From Lagopus muta (Eukaryota > Chordata > Aves > Galliformes > Phasianidae): a stretch of 64,000 bases of DNA. The stretch spans positions 20,021,501 to 20,085,500 of the forward strand of contig NC_064437.1 in NCBI RefSeq assembly GCF_023343835.1, written 5' to 3'. The notes beneath the pieces were generated by a model. That model had not been told where the DNA came from and made no database searches. It saw only the letters and a program-made list of their open reading frames with translations. Numbering within the stretch: the stretch's first letter is position 1; each line of letters begins with the position of its first letter. This document shows positions 41,537-52,250 of this stretch, piece after piece. A program made the translations under genes and the position numbers.

Positions 41537-44500
41537 CTGTAACAATTCAGAAATTCACATAACCAGTTATGGAAAAGCAACTATCTATTGAAGTGCATTC
41601 AGTGTTGTTTCAAGCCTTTTATATAGAGAAATGAAGCACAAGACTATCCTGTTGAATCCCTTGTGAAATAAAGTAGAATGGATTCAGGTAAGTCACATTT
41701 AGAGTAGCGACCTTGTTTAATTTATAACTGAATATGGCTGGGCTATAAAAGATAAGCCTGCCTTTTATTACATATTATTAGATAAACAGTGAAAGTCATG
41801 CGACAGTGTAGAAGGCATGATGGTACACAGGCAACAATGCAGGTAACTGTGGTTTTTAATTATGCTTTGTAAGATGACGTGTGAGATGAACCTGCATGAC
41901 TCTAAGCTTTGACTGTCAAATGTACTATTTGCAACTTGGTTTTACACAGTGCTAACTAACGTGCTTCTGTGAACATGATTAATGGAATGAATGTACTGTG
42001 TTCTTACCCATTCCAACAGAGCTTCCAGAACAGGTTACTGAAATGACATAAACGGTAGTACGAATGTTAAGTTTTAGGTTGTAGGCTGTTGAATGTAGTC
42101 CATGTTAAACAACTGTGCAATTGCATCACAATACACTTTGATAGCAGATGAAATTTATGCCCTCAGAAAGGAATCACAAAGAAATTACTACTACTTCAAA
42201 ACGTTCAGTGCCCACTTGGGATTCTTTTCTAGAAGTTCTTGATCTTTTTTAATTAACTTCTGATTATAAAACCTCATTTATTTGCCCATGTATTATAACC
42301 TCTGCTCTCCCAACTGAAAATTAACTTCTCTGTATTCACTAGAATCATCAGTTAAGTGTTAGTGATCCTTATGCAAGATCTGTGCTAAGAAAAAGCAACT
42401 TTTCTGTGCTTAATCGTGAAGTGTTTCTGAAGCCCATCACACATACTGCAGAATAGCATCCACAAAATTATTCTGGAGTGAGCACAACAGAAAAGTTCTG
42501 CTGCATGCTGCCTTTACTCAAATAACTTGATTACATTTTAACTATCTTGTGTGCATGGGGGAAAAAAAATAGCGTTCAAAAATTTTTAAAGATTTACCTG
42601 AATATATTTTTTTAGGACAAAAGGTGAGCTTCAGCCTCTTATCCGTAGCTGGAGATACTACTGCTGTGTAGACATCACCACAAGGTATCTCAGTAATATC
42701 ACAGTAACTTAGACCCGAGCGAGGTGAGCAAGTGAAATTGCCTTTTGAGCCACGTAAATCAGTAGTGTAGCTTATTGTTTCTTCAGAAGCTCGCCAGTAT
42801 ACTCGGATACCATTATTGCCAAGTCTATATAGCTTCACTCCAGAAGGACAGCAAGCACCTAGCAGAATAAGAAAAGCATCAGTACGGATGTCTGTAAAGT
42901 ACAGTATGTTCTAAATTCCTGTAGTGCCTTTTCACAGATGACATAATTACCATCATGTTAAATAGCAGCATTTCCTTGAGAAGTTACTTAACAGAAAACC
43001 AGAATGATCACTGAACCGTGTTAGGAAAGAAAATGCTCTCTCAGACTCAAATTATGGAGCTGGAATTTAACTACTGTTTTGTAGTACTGGAATACTGTTC
43101 TTTTCTACTTATTATGGAGGCAGTAACCTAGAAAACCTTTTGTGGATTCTAGAATTTAATTATGCCATAGCATAATTAAATATTTGTTTCAGGAGTATTA
43201 TTATTAAAGCTTCTTTCAAAGTTGTAAGAACAGGGTTTAAATAATACGTGAAATTAATTCTATGTGCTTTTATTTAAAAGAGGGTACTTGCAACTTTATT
43301 GAGTTTCAGTTGCATTACTTGCATTAGAGGAATGCTATTCAATTAAGCTGTATATTAAGTCATTTTCTCCTTAATTGCATTTATTGTTTACATACTGGAA
43401 GAATATCCTTGATATGTGCAATGGGATGTCAAACCAGTTTCACTGATGGCTTTCAGTGATACTGTGTAGTTGGTGCCACATGTGATGCATCCCAGGAGAC
43501 AGTAGTTCTGAAGAGTGTGACATCTTGCCTGTCCCTTTGGAGACTCCAGTGTTGTTGCATATGTGTGTGCACCCATTCCAGCAGACCAGGTGACGTTTGT
43601 TACCGACTGTGTCACTTGAGTTAGTTTCAGGTCCTTAGGGCAACAAGGAGCTTAAAAGTAAAATAAAAGTAAAGCATTCATTTTTTTTCACTTGGAAAAC
43701 AAAGCACTTTGAAGGATTGCAACTAGAGCAGTGCATTGAGAGCAATGACAACTAGCATACTTTTCAGGCAAACCTTAGCTTGGGGAAGATGACTCTGGCT
43801 CCATGTCTAGGATCCGATTAAGCAGGGTCCATCTCTACCTGTTAAGTCATGTGACAGTCGAGGTCTGCCTGTGTTCAAAGGTTTTTTCTCTACAAATCAA
43901 AGTAACTGTTAAAAACTGAACTGCCTGTTTAAAATTAATCCTAAAATTGATCCTATCCTAAAATTGGCCTACATTAACCCCAGAACTGTGCTTTGGAATT
44001 GTCTGGGTGAAAAATATAGGATAAAGTTCTGCTAAAAAGTTAATAGCAGGAATTACGGTAGGAAGTGCTTTAATCTTCTCTTTAGACTGTTTAGTTTGGT
44101 GATATGGGCATAACCTCATTGCTTCGCCTGGTAATATTAGAAGTCAACACTGACAAGGGAGTTAATATATTTGTTAGCTGTGATGTATCATAAATGATTG
44201 CACTATGGCTGCTTACACTGAGGCAAATGCCAAGTGATCCTTTTCTCTCTCTCTCACTCACACACACACACACACGTATTTTAAGCAGAGTACAGGAAGA
44301 GTAACTATAATTTGCACAAATGGTAATTTTTATATACATATACGCATTTATAAACACATGTAGAAATATTATAGTGCCATGATACTAAGTATTTCACATC
44401 AAACACAATTCCCACATACCGGTCTCTAAAGGGACACTGTAGCTTGGCAAGCTCTGTCCAGCTGGTGATCTTGCTACGACACTGACAGAGAAAGCAGATC

Positions 44501-47500
44501 CACAGGGAAGATTAATTAGGGTACAAGAGTTTCCAGAGCTTGTACAGTGCCAAAGGCCAGCCTCTCCTCGGGCAGTTACGATATATGTAGCTTCCTCGTT
44601 GTTAGATTGCCAGTGCACACTGATCACAGAAAGAGCCTCCTTTGAGATATTTTTAATTTCAGGACTGCAGGGAGCTGAAAGTTGTTTAACAGATTGTTTA
44701 TACATACCATAACAGTTACATAAAAATTAACTTCCATTTGAAACTAATGTGCTCCTTTGGAAAAGTGTGTAATCCTGACATTGTTATGCTTAGTGTGAAT
44801 TTAGAACTCATGACAGAAATGATAACATAGAATTTTGCATACAATAACAGCAATGAATTATAAGTGATTTTCAAAAGCTTGGAGCACTCAGTAACTTTCA
44901 GTCCAAATCTTTTTTTTTAGGTCCCACATCACAGTACATTTTAAAATACTTCCAGCAGCCTTCTGTTTTCACTTATGTCAGTTACAGTAACTTAGACCTC
45001 TGCTAATGCTTTTCATGCATTAATCACTGCAGTCTACCGCTAAAGGAAGGTAGGAATGCACATACCTGTTGCCACATACTTAGATGCACACGAAGTGTTG
45101 CTGCCCCTGGCTTCGCTGAAGGAGTAAACGGTGACGTTGTAGCGGGTGTTGCAGCGCAGAGCAGACAGGGTGCAGGCGGTGGCCGTGTCGTTGCACAGCA
45201 CCGTCCCCCTCCCGGAGGCAGCCTTGGTCTCGTACATTTCAGCACCGCGGACGGGAGCCCAGCTCACCTCCACCGTGTCGCTCGACACCGGCACTGCGCG
45301 GAAGTTACTGGGGCAGCACGGTGCTGAAAGGCAAGGCACAGATGGAGGTTCAGCCCGAGCAGAAAACTGTCATTTGCCTCTGCTTCATAGCTTAAATCGC
45401 CAAAGGTGTCTTGTATTGCACCAACTGAGCGTCATTAATCCTAGACTTACTGCCCGAGTACTTCCACACCTTTTTTTAACAAAGGGCCTCCTAATGGATA
45501 TGTAATCATTGTATTTATGTGTACTTACATGCAGAATTATGAATATCCTTGATCTAAAACTGCAAAACAACTGGTGATCGTCTAAGTAATTCTTAAGGAC
45601 GTTCTTCACAATTTCCCACTGAACTGATTATTTTACCCCCACACTAAGGAAAAATTGAAGTTTAAGTCATTATCTTGAAAAAATGAAAATGTACATTCAG
45701 CTCTATCACAAATACAGGTAGCAGATCCAAAAGGAACTTGCAAGAATACTTTACTACTTACCAGTTGTGTAATTGAATACATCACCTAAAGGACTCTGCC
45801 CTGCATTGTTATATGCAAAGACACTAACGAAATAAGTGAAACCGCAGTCTGACTGGAAATGGCACTGTGTGTGGGATGTGTTGCAATATACTTCCAAGCC
45901 ATCGTCGCTCTTCACAAAAACCACATAATAATGTCCAAAATTTACTCTAGACCATGATACCAATAAGTTTCCATGTTCATCATCTTTAATTGATATATTT
46001 CCTGGTGCACAAGGAACTGAAAAAAAAAAAATTAGAAAAAATAATTGTCATTGGAATATTTGTATTCAAGCTATGCTGTAGGGAAAAAAAAAAAAAAGGA
46101 AAATCTGATATATGTGGAATTATTCTATACGGTTTGAATATTTAGAATTGTTTTGCTCAAGAAAACAGGAACTCAAATGGCTTTACAGATGATGTTACTT
46201 TTAGATGAGAAGTGACTGTGATTTTTACAGAACAAAACATGCTATCTTCATCACTTACATAAGAGAGATCTGCTGAAGGAGATCCCATAATCAAAAGCAG
46301 AGGCACCAGACAGTATTGCAGAAGAAATTGGCACATTCTGTTCTCACAGATAAATAGTTCTGGATGATTATCAGAATACTAGTTTTAATAGCATTTGTCA
46401 TCTAAAAAACTTTTGTGAAAACCTTTGATATGGTGGTACAAAACTCACTGACTGTGTCTGATTAAAAAAAGTAATTTGTTTTGGTTTCCTTTCTGGTGGC
46501 ATCCTAAATAATAAATAGGCTGAAAACTCCATAGGTTTTGCTCAAATAACATCTTTCCTTTCTTTCTGGTTCAAAGAGTTCAGCTTGCTGCTAATTAAAT
46601 TATACATGGTCAAACAGAAGCAATATGGGTTGAGAAGATTACAGACCACAGCTTAAACTTTCTCTTACCAAAGGCTTTCATTCCATTAGAACTATTCCCA
46701 AGTTCCTCTCGAGTGATCTCTAACTCACAACGAGAGGTCAAAATGAGGTAGGTAACATTACATAAATCAGTAATTAAGTTGTGTCTGTAAGGTAGCATGT
46801 AGCTTCCATGGTTTAGGTTTTGCTTACATGGGCCATACATCTAACAGACCAGAAAGCATTAATCTCTGGCATGGTAGTGGTGCTAAGTAGCAGAGATTAG
46901 CAGCCTTTTGTGCTGACCAAGCTGCTACCTGAAATGGTCTATGACCACATCTTAATTAAGTCCAGTGGTACCATTTTAGTTGCAAGTGGTTATTTGTTAA
47001 TCTGCATTCCAAGTTACAACTACATCTAGCCTGAACAGTTCTCAGTCTATGGCCAGTCCTCAGTGCTATTTCCTCACAGATTTCTCCTGGTCTATTTGTG
47101 ACAGATCTACCATAGTAGGATATAGCTGCTATTCCTTAGATTAGTTTTACACTCAGAAAATTGACTTTAGAATATGTACTATGGGTAAGAGGAAAAGGCA
47201 GACTTTTTGTTTCAGCTAACAATATATATACACCACTGCCAGTTTCTCGCAGAAATATTAAGAAAATTTAGGCTATTATCCCCTAAGCACAAACATACAT
47301 AGCATAGTTCATGCACACAGTTCAGAAGCAAAAACAATTTTGAGAACCAAGAATGTTAATGGCCTAGCATTTGAAATTAAATAAATGTATGCCCAAATGC
47401 CATGAGCTATGTAATAATTGATTATTCACATACTAGTTTTTAAGCTCACTGCATCAGTAGGATTACTGGATCCAGCATCATTATGTGCTGTGACAGAAAC

Positions 47501-50500
47501 GGAATACTCAGACCCACACTGGAGCGATGGTACTGTGCAGGAGGAAGAAGATGTGTTACACTTCAGTTTCAACAGTCCACTGGAGGCAGTCACACTGTAA
47601 GTCAGAGCTCCTTCTGCTGGCATCCAAGAAACAATAGCTCTTAAAGCTCCGCTACTGAAAGCTACTTGAACATCTGCTGGTGCCTTAGGACCTATGGTAT
47701 ATCAATTTGGAAAATTTGTAAATACAGCTTTGCACATGGTCTACAGACATCATCATTCTCAGAACATGCAAATGTAGTAATTTTCAACTCTCGTTGATTT
47801 AAAAGCTAAATAAATAAATTATTTTAGTTGTACTCTGACAACGAGCATTCTTTTAAAATTCCTTGCCTTATTTGAATATTTGTTGTTTAAATAAGTAAGA
47901 AAAATAAGTAAGAAAAATCCTCAAGTTAGTCTAAGCATGTGTAATCTTTACCCAGGCCTGTAAAACTTTGCTGGTAGTTAATGGTATCTTTACCTCAGTA
48001 ACATTCATTAAACATAGACACACCATCTGAGTTTCCATAGAATAAAACTTACATGATGAGAAAACCTATCCAGTGTATCTTAGAAAAGCATAATGTAATC
48101 CTACGTACGTAAATACTTCTTGGTACAGCTTCTTATAAAATGCTTACAAAGTTTCAGAAAAGAACATTTCTTACTTGTTCTTTGGTTATATGTGAAATCA
48201 TCTCCAGGAAGGCCGTTGGCATTCCAGGCATATGCTTTTATAGTATAGAGAGTTCCTGGATCTAAGTTTGAAAATACGAAGGAGGTATTGGTGGTGTTCT
48301 GCTTCAGCATTCTGCCCAAACCGTCTGATCTCATCAGGGACACAGAGAACCCAACTGCCATATACACAGCTTTCCAGCTCACTGCAATGGAATCACAGCT
48401 CGGGGAACTGGCAGACAGAACTGGAGCAGACAAGACTGTTGAGAAAGAATATCAGTTAGGCTTTAAGCTTTTCAGTCATACTGTTTGGTGGGTTCAAATA
48501 CCAGAAAAATACCCAGAATTTAAAAATCACCACCTTAAAAAAGAAAAAAAAAAAAAAAAGAAATAAAAAGAAACAACCCAGCAACCCCAGGAAAACAAAT
48601 TAATGCAAGACTGGCAGAATAAATTAGGAAACTGATTTGGTACTTCTATTATATAGCAGGTTTTGTAAAATGAATGTAATTCATGCAACTTATAAACAAA
48701 TTACAAAAGGTTGAGTGTGTAGAAGAATGCAAATCACTAAGACACTGTATTTCCCATCATCTAAGTTTTATATTATCTTATTGTTTTGTACTTCTGGTTG
48801 TATTTTATTCATTTATTCCATTCTGTTAAGTTGCGTCTCTTGTTAAAATAAAATCCAGACATTCACAGAAACTCTATTAAAACTTCTCTATTAAGCATTA
48901 ACTTTCAGTACAGTCACAAAGCAAAACCACTAATTCAGACTCATGTCCTTGTCATTTAGTCAAACAGTAGAATTCCAGTCCTCAAAAACTGCAAGGAGAA
49001 CGTGCTCAATACAATCTAAAATGCAAGATTGTAATTATTGGTACTGCTACACTTCTTAACTACACTGCTATGCTGCTCATTTTCAGCTCCAAAAGTTTTT
49101 TTTAATTTTAAGTTAAGATACCTGCATAAATTCTTTAGATTACAATAATGCAGAACGGAAATAAAAATAAAATCCACCTGTTGTTGTTTTTCTGGAAGGT
49201 GAAGGGCGGCTCTTTCCTCCTGCGTTTACAGACCTGATGGTGATTCTGTAGCTGGTGGCTGGTTCCAATCCCATCACTGTTCCTGGTGATTTTGTGACTA
49301 CAGTTTCAATGCAGGCATCTCCATCCTGTGCAGCCAGCAGATAACTAGTAGCTCCAGGTACTGCTCTCCATTCTACTGTGATACTATTGCTAAGTTTTGA
49401 GTAAGCTTGATCAATAACAGGAACGTCTGGAGCTAAAACATGAATAACAACAAAAGATGCACTAAAAAAAAAAAAGAATTAAAATGTATTTGGGATGTCA
49501 GTATGTGCCTCGAGGCAAATGTATTTATAGGGAGGAAGCTCTCTTAGACCCAAGCATTTTCTCATTTGTTCATACTAGACACCCTCTTTTGTCCCCTTTT
49601 AAAAATGGCAACATATATTCTATAAGACCATTCTCCCAGAACTTGTGTTGCACTTGTGTTGCACACAGAATTTGCACTTGTGTTTTTCTGTGTATTTGAG
49701 CAATTGCTATCTATTGCATTTTTTCTCATTTTAATACAGTCGTTAGTAGCAATTCATAACAAAAGAGAATAAGTAGCATCATTGGTATCAAAAATAAATT
49801 AGAGAACATGGATCATTAATGTCTGTTCTCAGATAACTGATCTAGCAGTAGAAGGCTTTTATACCTATCAGGATAAACAGTGCTACTTTTAATTGTTATT
49901 GCACTGATTCCTTATATTAAAAAACAAACAACAAACAAACAAACAAACAAAAACACTGGGAAGGTAATGACTATTTCTAAAAATTATTACACAGAATCAC
50001 AGGGTGTCAGGGATTGGAAGAAATCTCAAAAGTTCATCTAGTCCAATCCCCCTACTGGAGCAGAAACATGTCAGGTCACACAGGAACACCATCAGGTGGG
50101 TTCTGAACTTCTCCCCAGTCTCTCTGGGCAGCCTGTTCCAGTGTTCAATTATGATTAAAAGTATTTTCAAAACAGAATTTCAACAAAATATTTTCTCAAT
50201 TGCTCTTCAGCGTGAGTTAAAAAGTACTTTGTTTATGTAGGTTCTTCATCAATGCTAGCATATGCTAGCAGTCCTTTGAAACAAAGATACCATTTATCAG
50301 CACCAATGTATACAGCCTCACATCTGCGCTTGTAATGAAAGGGCAAATAATTTGGAAAGCTGGAGACTGAGCAAGCTGTGCATGGTAGCTCAGGGAATCA
50401 TATAAGAAAAAAGAAGAGGAGAAAATGAGCTAACCATGCTGCTACCAAATTCATTGTGAGTGTCAGCAAAAGGTTTCAACAGGAATGGCAGCTATTCCCT

Positions 50501-51687
50501 ACAAATACAACAAACATCAGGGATTCCAACCCTTCAGAGGTCAATTGAAATTACTCTTCAAGAAGGTTCTCTTACTAACCTGTTGATTGCACAGTCTGTG
50601 TTTCTGCCAGAGTAATTCCATTCTTGTCAATGGCTTCTGCTTGTATAGCATAGACAGTATTGGGAATTAATGAAGTTAGAGTGCTCTTAAGTGTCCCATC
50701 ACTAAAATAAGCCAGTAAAGAATGGCCTACACTATTCACAGCTGTAGCTGTGACTCTGTACGAAGAGGCTCCTGAAAACTTGGACCATCTGAGATAAATG
50801 CTTCTTGAGGTCACGTCATATATAGACATAGAGAAACCTAAAAAACCAAAACAAGACAAAAAAACCAAAGCAACACACAAAGGAAAAAAAACACACACAA
50901 ACACAGACGAAAACAAACCATAATCAGAAAAACATTTCAGCTGTTCTTGAATGTAGGGAAGTCTTGACAAAACGATTGTTCAGACCCTAAGCAAGCATAT
51001 AGGTGAACTGATTTTTAGCAGATCGACATTACACTGATTCTGCAGTGCTATTCCCCTTGTTCACTTCTGTAATCTCTTAATTACTGCAATAACTGCTACT
51101 TGCTCTCATAACTCACTTGTGATATTATCACCATTTTATTATGTGACAATATCACCATTTTACTGGAAACCCTTAAACACTTCAGTCTACTTCTTTTCTA
51201 AACATACTGGATATAATCCACATACAGATATACAACCTTCTGAAAAGCACTCTACATGAATAGGATCAAACGTGCGTTCTGCAGCTTGTGAAAAGAATGT
51301 GCTGCAATAAGCACCTAGGTACTAAAACAGCATGGCTATGGTTAAACGTTTAAGACTTTCACAGGTCAGTGCATTCAGGAATATCCTGCTTATAGACTGA
51401 GCACATTTTGAAAGCACTCCTTGCAGTCTTGTATTCCTCATATTACACACACAAGGCAACAGGAGCTCTTGGCACAAAACGTGAGACTGAAGGAAGTCTA
51501 AAATGCACAGAACACTAAAAGATATTTAGTGCTCAGGAGATTTTAATTGTTATTTATTTGTTTGTGGCATGAGCAAATCCACCTGTGAGTGTTAGATAGA
51601 ATTGAGACTCCTAAAAGTGAGGCTTACAGTTTATAAAGGTATCAACAATATCATCACAAATTTTTAAAAACTCAGTCAATCATGGAA

Positions 51688-51730
<43 letters not shown>

Positions 51731-52250
51731 CCCCTAAAACACCGAGAACTTACACAGTTTATTAGAAATCAGAATTGTGTATGTTCTCTTTGGACCCATT
51801 CAGAAATGAGCAGCCAAAACCAAAACACCATTTTGAAGATGTACCTGTGTTAGCTGAAAAGACCTGAAAAGGAAGATATAAAAAGTTAGAAATACAAAGC
51901 AAAATATTCTATTTGGGAAACTAAAAAACTCCTAATGGTGCTAGTAGTAACAATATCAACTTAGAAGATTACACGTTTTAACACATTTCACTGATGTGGT
52001 GTGTCTGGTCAGACTCGTTAAGCACAGACACTGAAACCAGTGAGGCAGATCGGCAGATTACATTCCTCGTTCTCCTCTATGGATCTGCCTGTCGACAGAC
52101 AGGCTCTGAAAGATCCCATCTTTTCAAAGCCTTACCAGTCACCTGCAAACGCTCTCTACACTTGGAAAGAAGACCAGTTGCACTCACCACTTGCAGGCTG
52201 TGGAGATGCAATCCGACGAGCAGCAGCGATGCTCGCTCCGAACCGCGCAT
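41499..52250 (-). CDS. FNDC7: FNDC7, secreted protein with nine fibronectin type III modules (13 coding exons, 821 aa)
   Basis: Coding exons in order are 52250-52188, 51863-51845, 50837-50580, 49432-49178, 48435-48175, 47691-47434, 46016-45762, 45323-45066, 44674-44420, 43650-43396, 42858-42598, 42037-42008 and 41536-41499 (TAG). They total 2466 nt with no frame break. Exon 1 encodes a signal peptide (MRGSERASLLLVGLHLHSLQ). Exons 3-11 (255-261 nt, all phase 1-1) each encode one FN3 module. Modules 4-9 add a conserved Cys pattern (C-x5/8-C, then CG ahead of the YxVxV strand) and five of them start with a PCxP-like motif. The tail has FCPKKIYS, VTCSGSSVGM and VIYRGKSSAEHI, which match the end of mammalian FNDC7 as I remember it. 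There is no membrane segment after the signal peptide, so it should be secreted. Its function is unknown. It is head-to-head with STXBP3. Confidence 0.94.
42008..42037 (-). CDS. FNDC7: FNDC7 exon 12 (30-nt microexon)
   Basis: 30 nt between ttcag and gtaaga, phase 1-1, encoding VTCSGSSVGM across its junctions. It links FCPKKIYS to VIYRGK as in the mammalian protein. Confidence 0.87.
42598..42858 (-). CDS. FNDC7: FNDC7 exon 11, FN3 module 9
   Basis: 261 nt, phase 1-1. It encodes ACCPSGVKLYRLGNNGIRVY and on to DITEIPCGDVYTAVVSP and the end FCPKKIYS. It has the Cys pattern of the later modules. Confidence 0.95.
43396..43650 (-). CDS. FNDC7: FNDC7 exon 10, FN3 module 8
   Basis: 255 nt, phase 1-1. 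It starts PCCPKDLKLTQ and includes NVTWSAGMGAHTYA and CGTNYTVSLKAISE, the F-G strands of an FN3 fold. Confidence 0.95.
44243..44275 (+). repeat. CT/CA microsatellite
   Basis: A (CT)n run followed by (CA)n lies in the FNDC7 intron between exons 9 and 10. It is a possible polymorphic marker. Confidence 0.9.
44420..44674 (-). CDS. FNDC7: FNDC7 exon 9, FN3 module 7
   Basis: 255 nt, phase 1-1. It starts PCSPEIKNIS and contains SVISVHWQSNNEEATYIVTA and CGSAFSVSVVARSPAGQS. Confidence 0.95.
45066..45323 (-). CDS. FNDC7: FNDC7 exon 8, FN3 module 6 (GC-rich)
   Basis: 258 nt, phase 1-1. It starts PCCPSNFRAVPVSSDTVEVS and contains CNTRYNVTVYSFSE. It is much richer in GC and CpG than every other FNDC7 module exon. 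Confidence 0.95.
45762..46016 (-). CDS. FNDC7: FNDC7 exon 7, FN3 module 5
   Basis: 255 nt, phase 1-1. It starts PCAPGNISIKDDEHGNLLVS and contains CGFTYFVSVFAYNNAGQS. Confidence 0.95.
47434..47691 (-). CDS. FNDC7: FNDC7 exon 6, FN3 module 4
   Basis: 258 nt, phase 1-1. It starts PKAPADVQVAFSSG and contains CGSEYSVSVTAHNDAGSS. This is the first module with the extra Cys pattern. Confidence 0.95.
48175..48435 (-). CDS. FNDC7: FNDC7 exon 5, FN3 module 3
   Basis: 261 nt, phase 1-1. It starts LSAPVLSASSPSCDSIAVSW and contains NLDPGTLYTIKAYAWNANG. No extra disulfide pattern is present. Confidence 0.95.
49178..49432 (-). CDS. FNDC7: FNDC7 exon 4, FN3 module 2
   Basis: 255 nt, phase 1-1. It contains NSITVEWRAVPGATSYLLAA and LEPATSYRITIRSVNAGGKS, a classic FN3 core. 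Confidence 0.95.
49921..49955 (+). repeat. (AAAC)n microsatellite
   Basis: CAAA/AAAC units are repeated in tandem in the FNDC7 intron between exons 3 and 4. Confidence 0.9.
49991..50148 (-). mobile_element. CR1 LINE 3' fragment
   Basis: Reverse-complement CR1 3' end: ACAGAATCACAGGGTGTCAG, GTTCATCTAGTCCAATCCCC, and GGGCAGCCTGTTCCAGTG. It is in sense orientation with respect to FNDC7. Confidence 0.9.
50580..50837 (-). CDS. FNDC7: FNDC7 exon 3, FN3 module 1
   Basis: 258 nt, phase 1-1. It starts FSMSIYDVTSRSIYLRWSKF and contains LIPNTVYAIQAEAIDKNG. The donor is GTTAGT. Confidence 0.94.
51690..51730 (+). repeat. T41 homopolymer
   Basis: 41 uninterrupted T lie in FNDC7 intron 2, poly-A on the coding strand. 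It may be a retroposon tail or an expanded simple repeat. Its length in any assembly is uncertain. Confidence 0.95.
51845..51863 (-). CDS. FNDC7: FNDC7 exon 2 (19-nt microexon)
   Basis: 19 nt between ttttcag and gtacat, phase 0 to phase 1, encoding VFSANT plus the first base of Gly. It is the only reading that joins the signal peptide exon to FN3 module 1 in frame. Confidence 0.8.
52188..52250 (-). CDS. FNDC7: FNDC7 exon 1, start codon and signal peptide
   Basis: 21 codons from ATG (52250-52248) to GTG|gtgagt. They encode a basic N terminus and the hydrophobic run ASLLLVGLHLHSL, a plausible signal peptide. No in-frame upstream ATG is evident. Confidence 0.8.

Noticed and set aside
46610-46840. 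Possible extra FNDC7 exon in the intron between modules 4 and 5
   Set aside because: The minus-strand translation has no FN3 pattern, and the flanking modules already join in phase without it.
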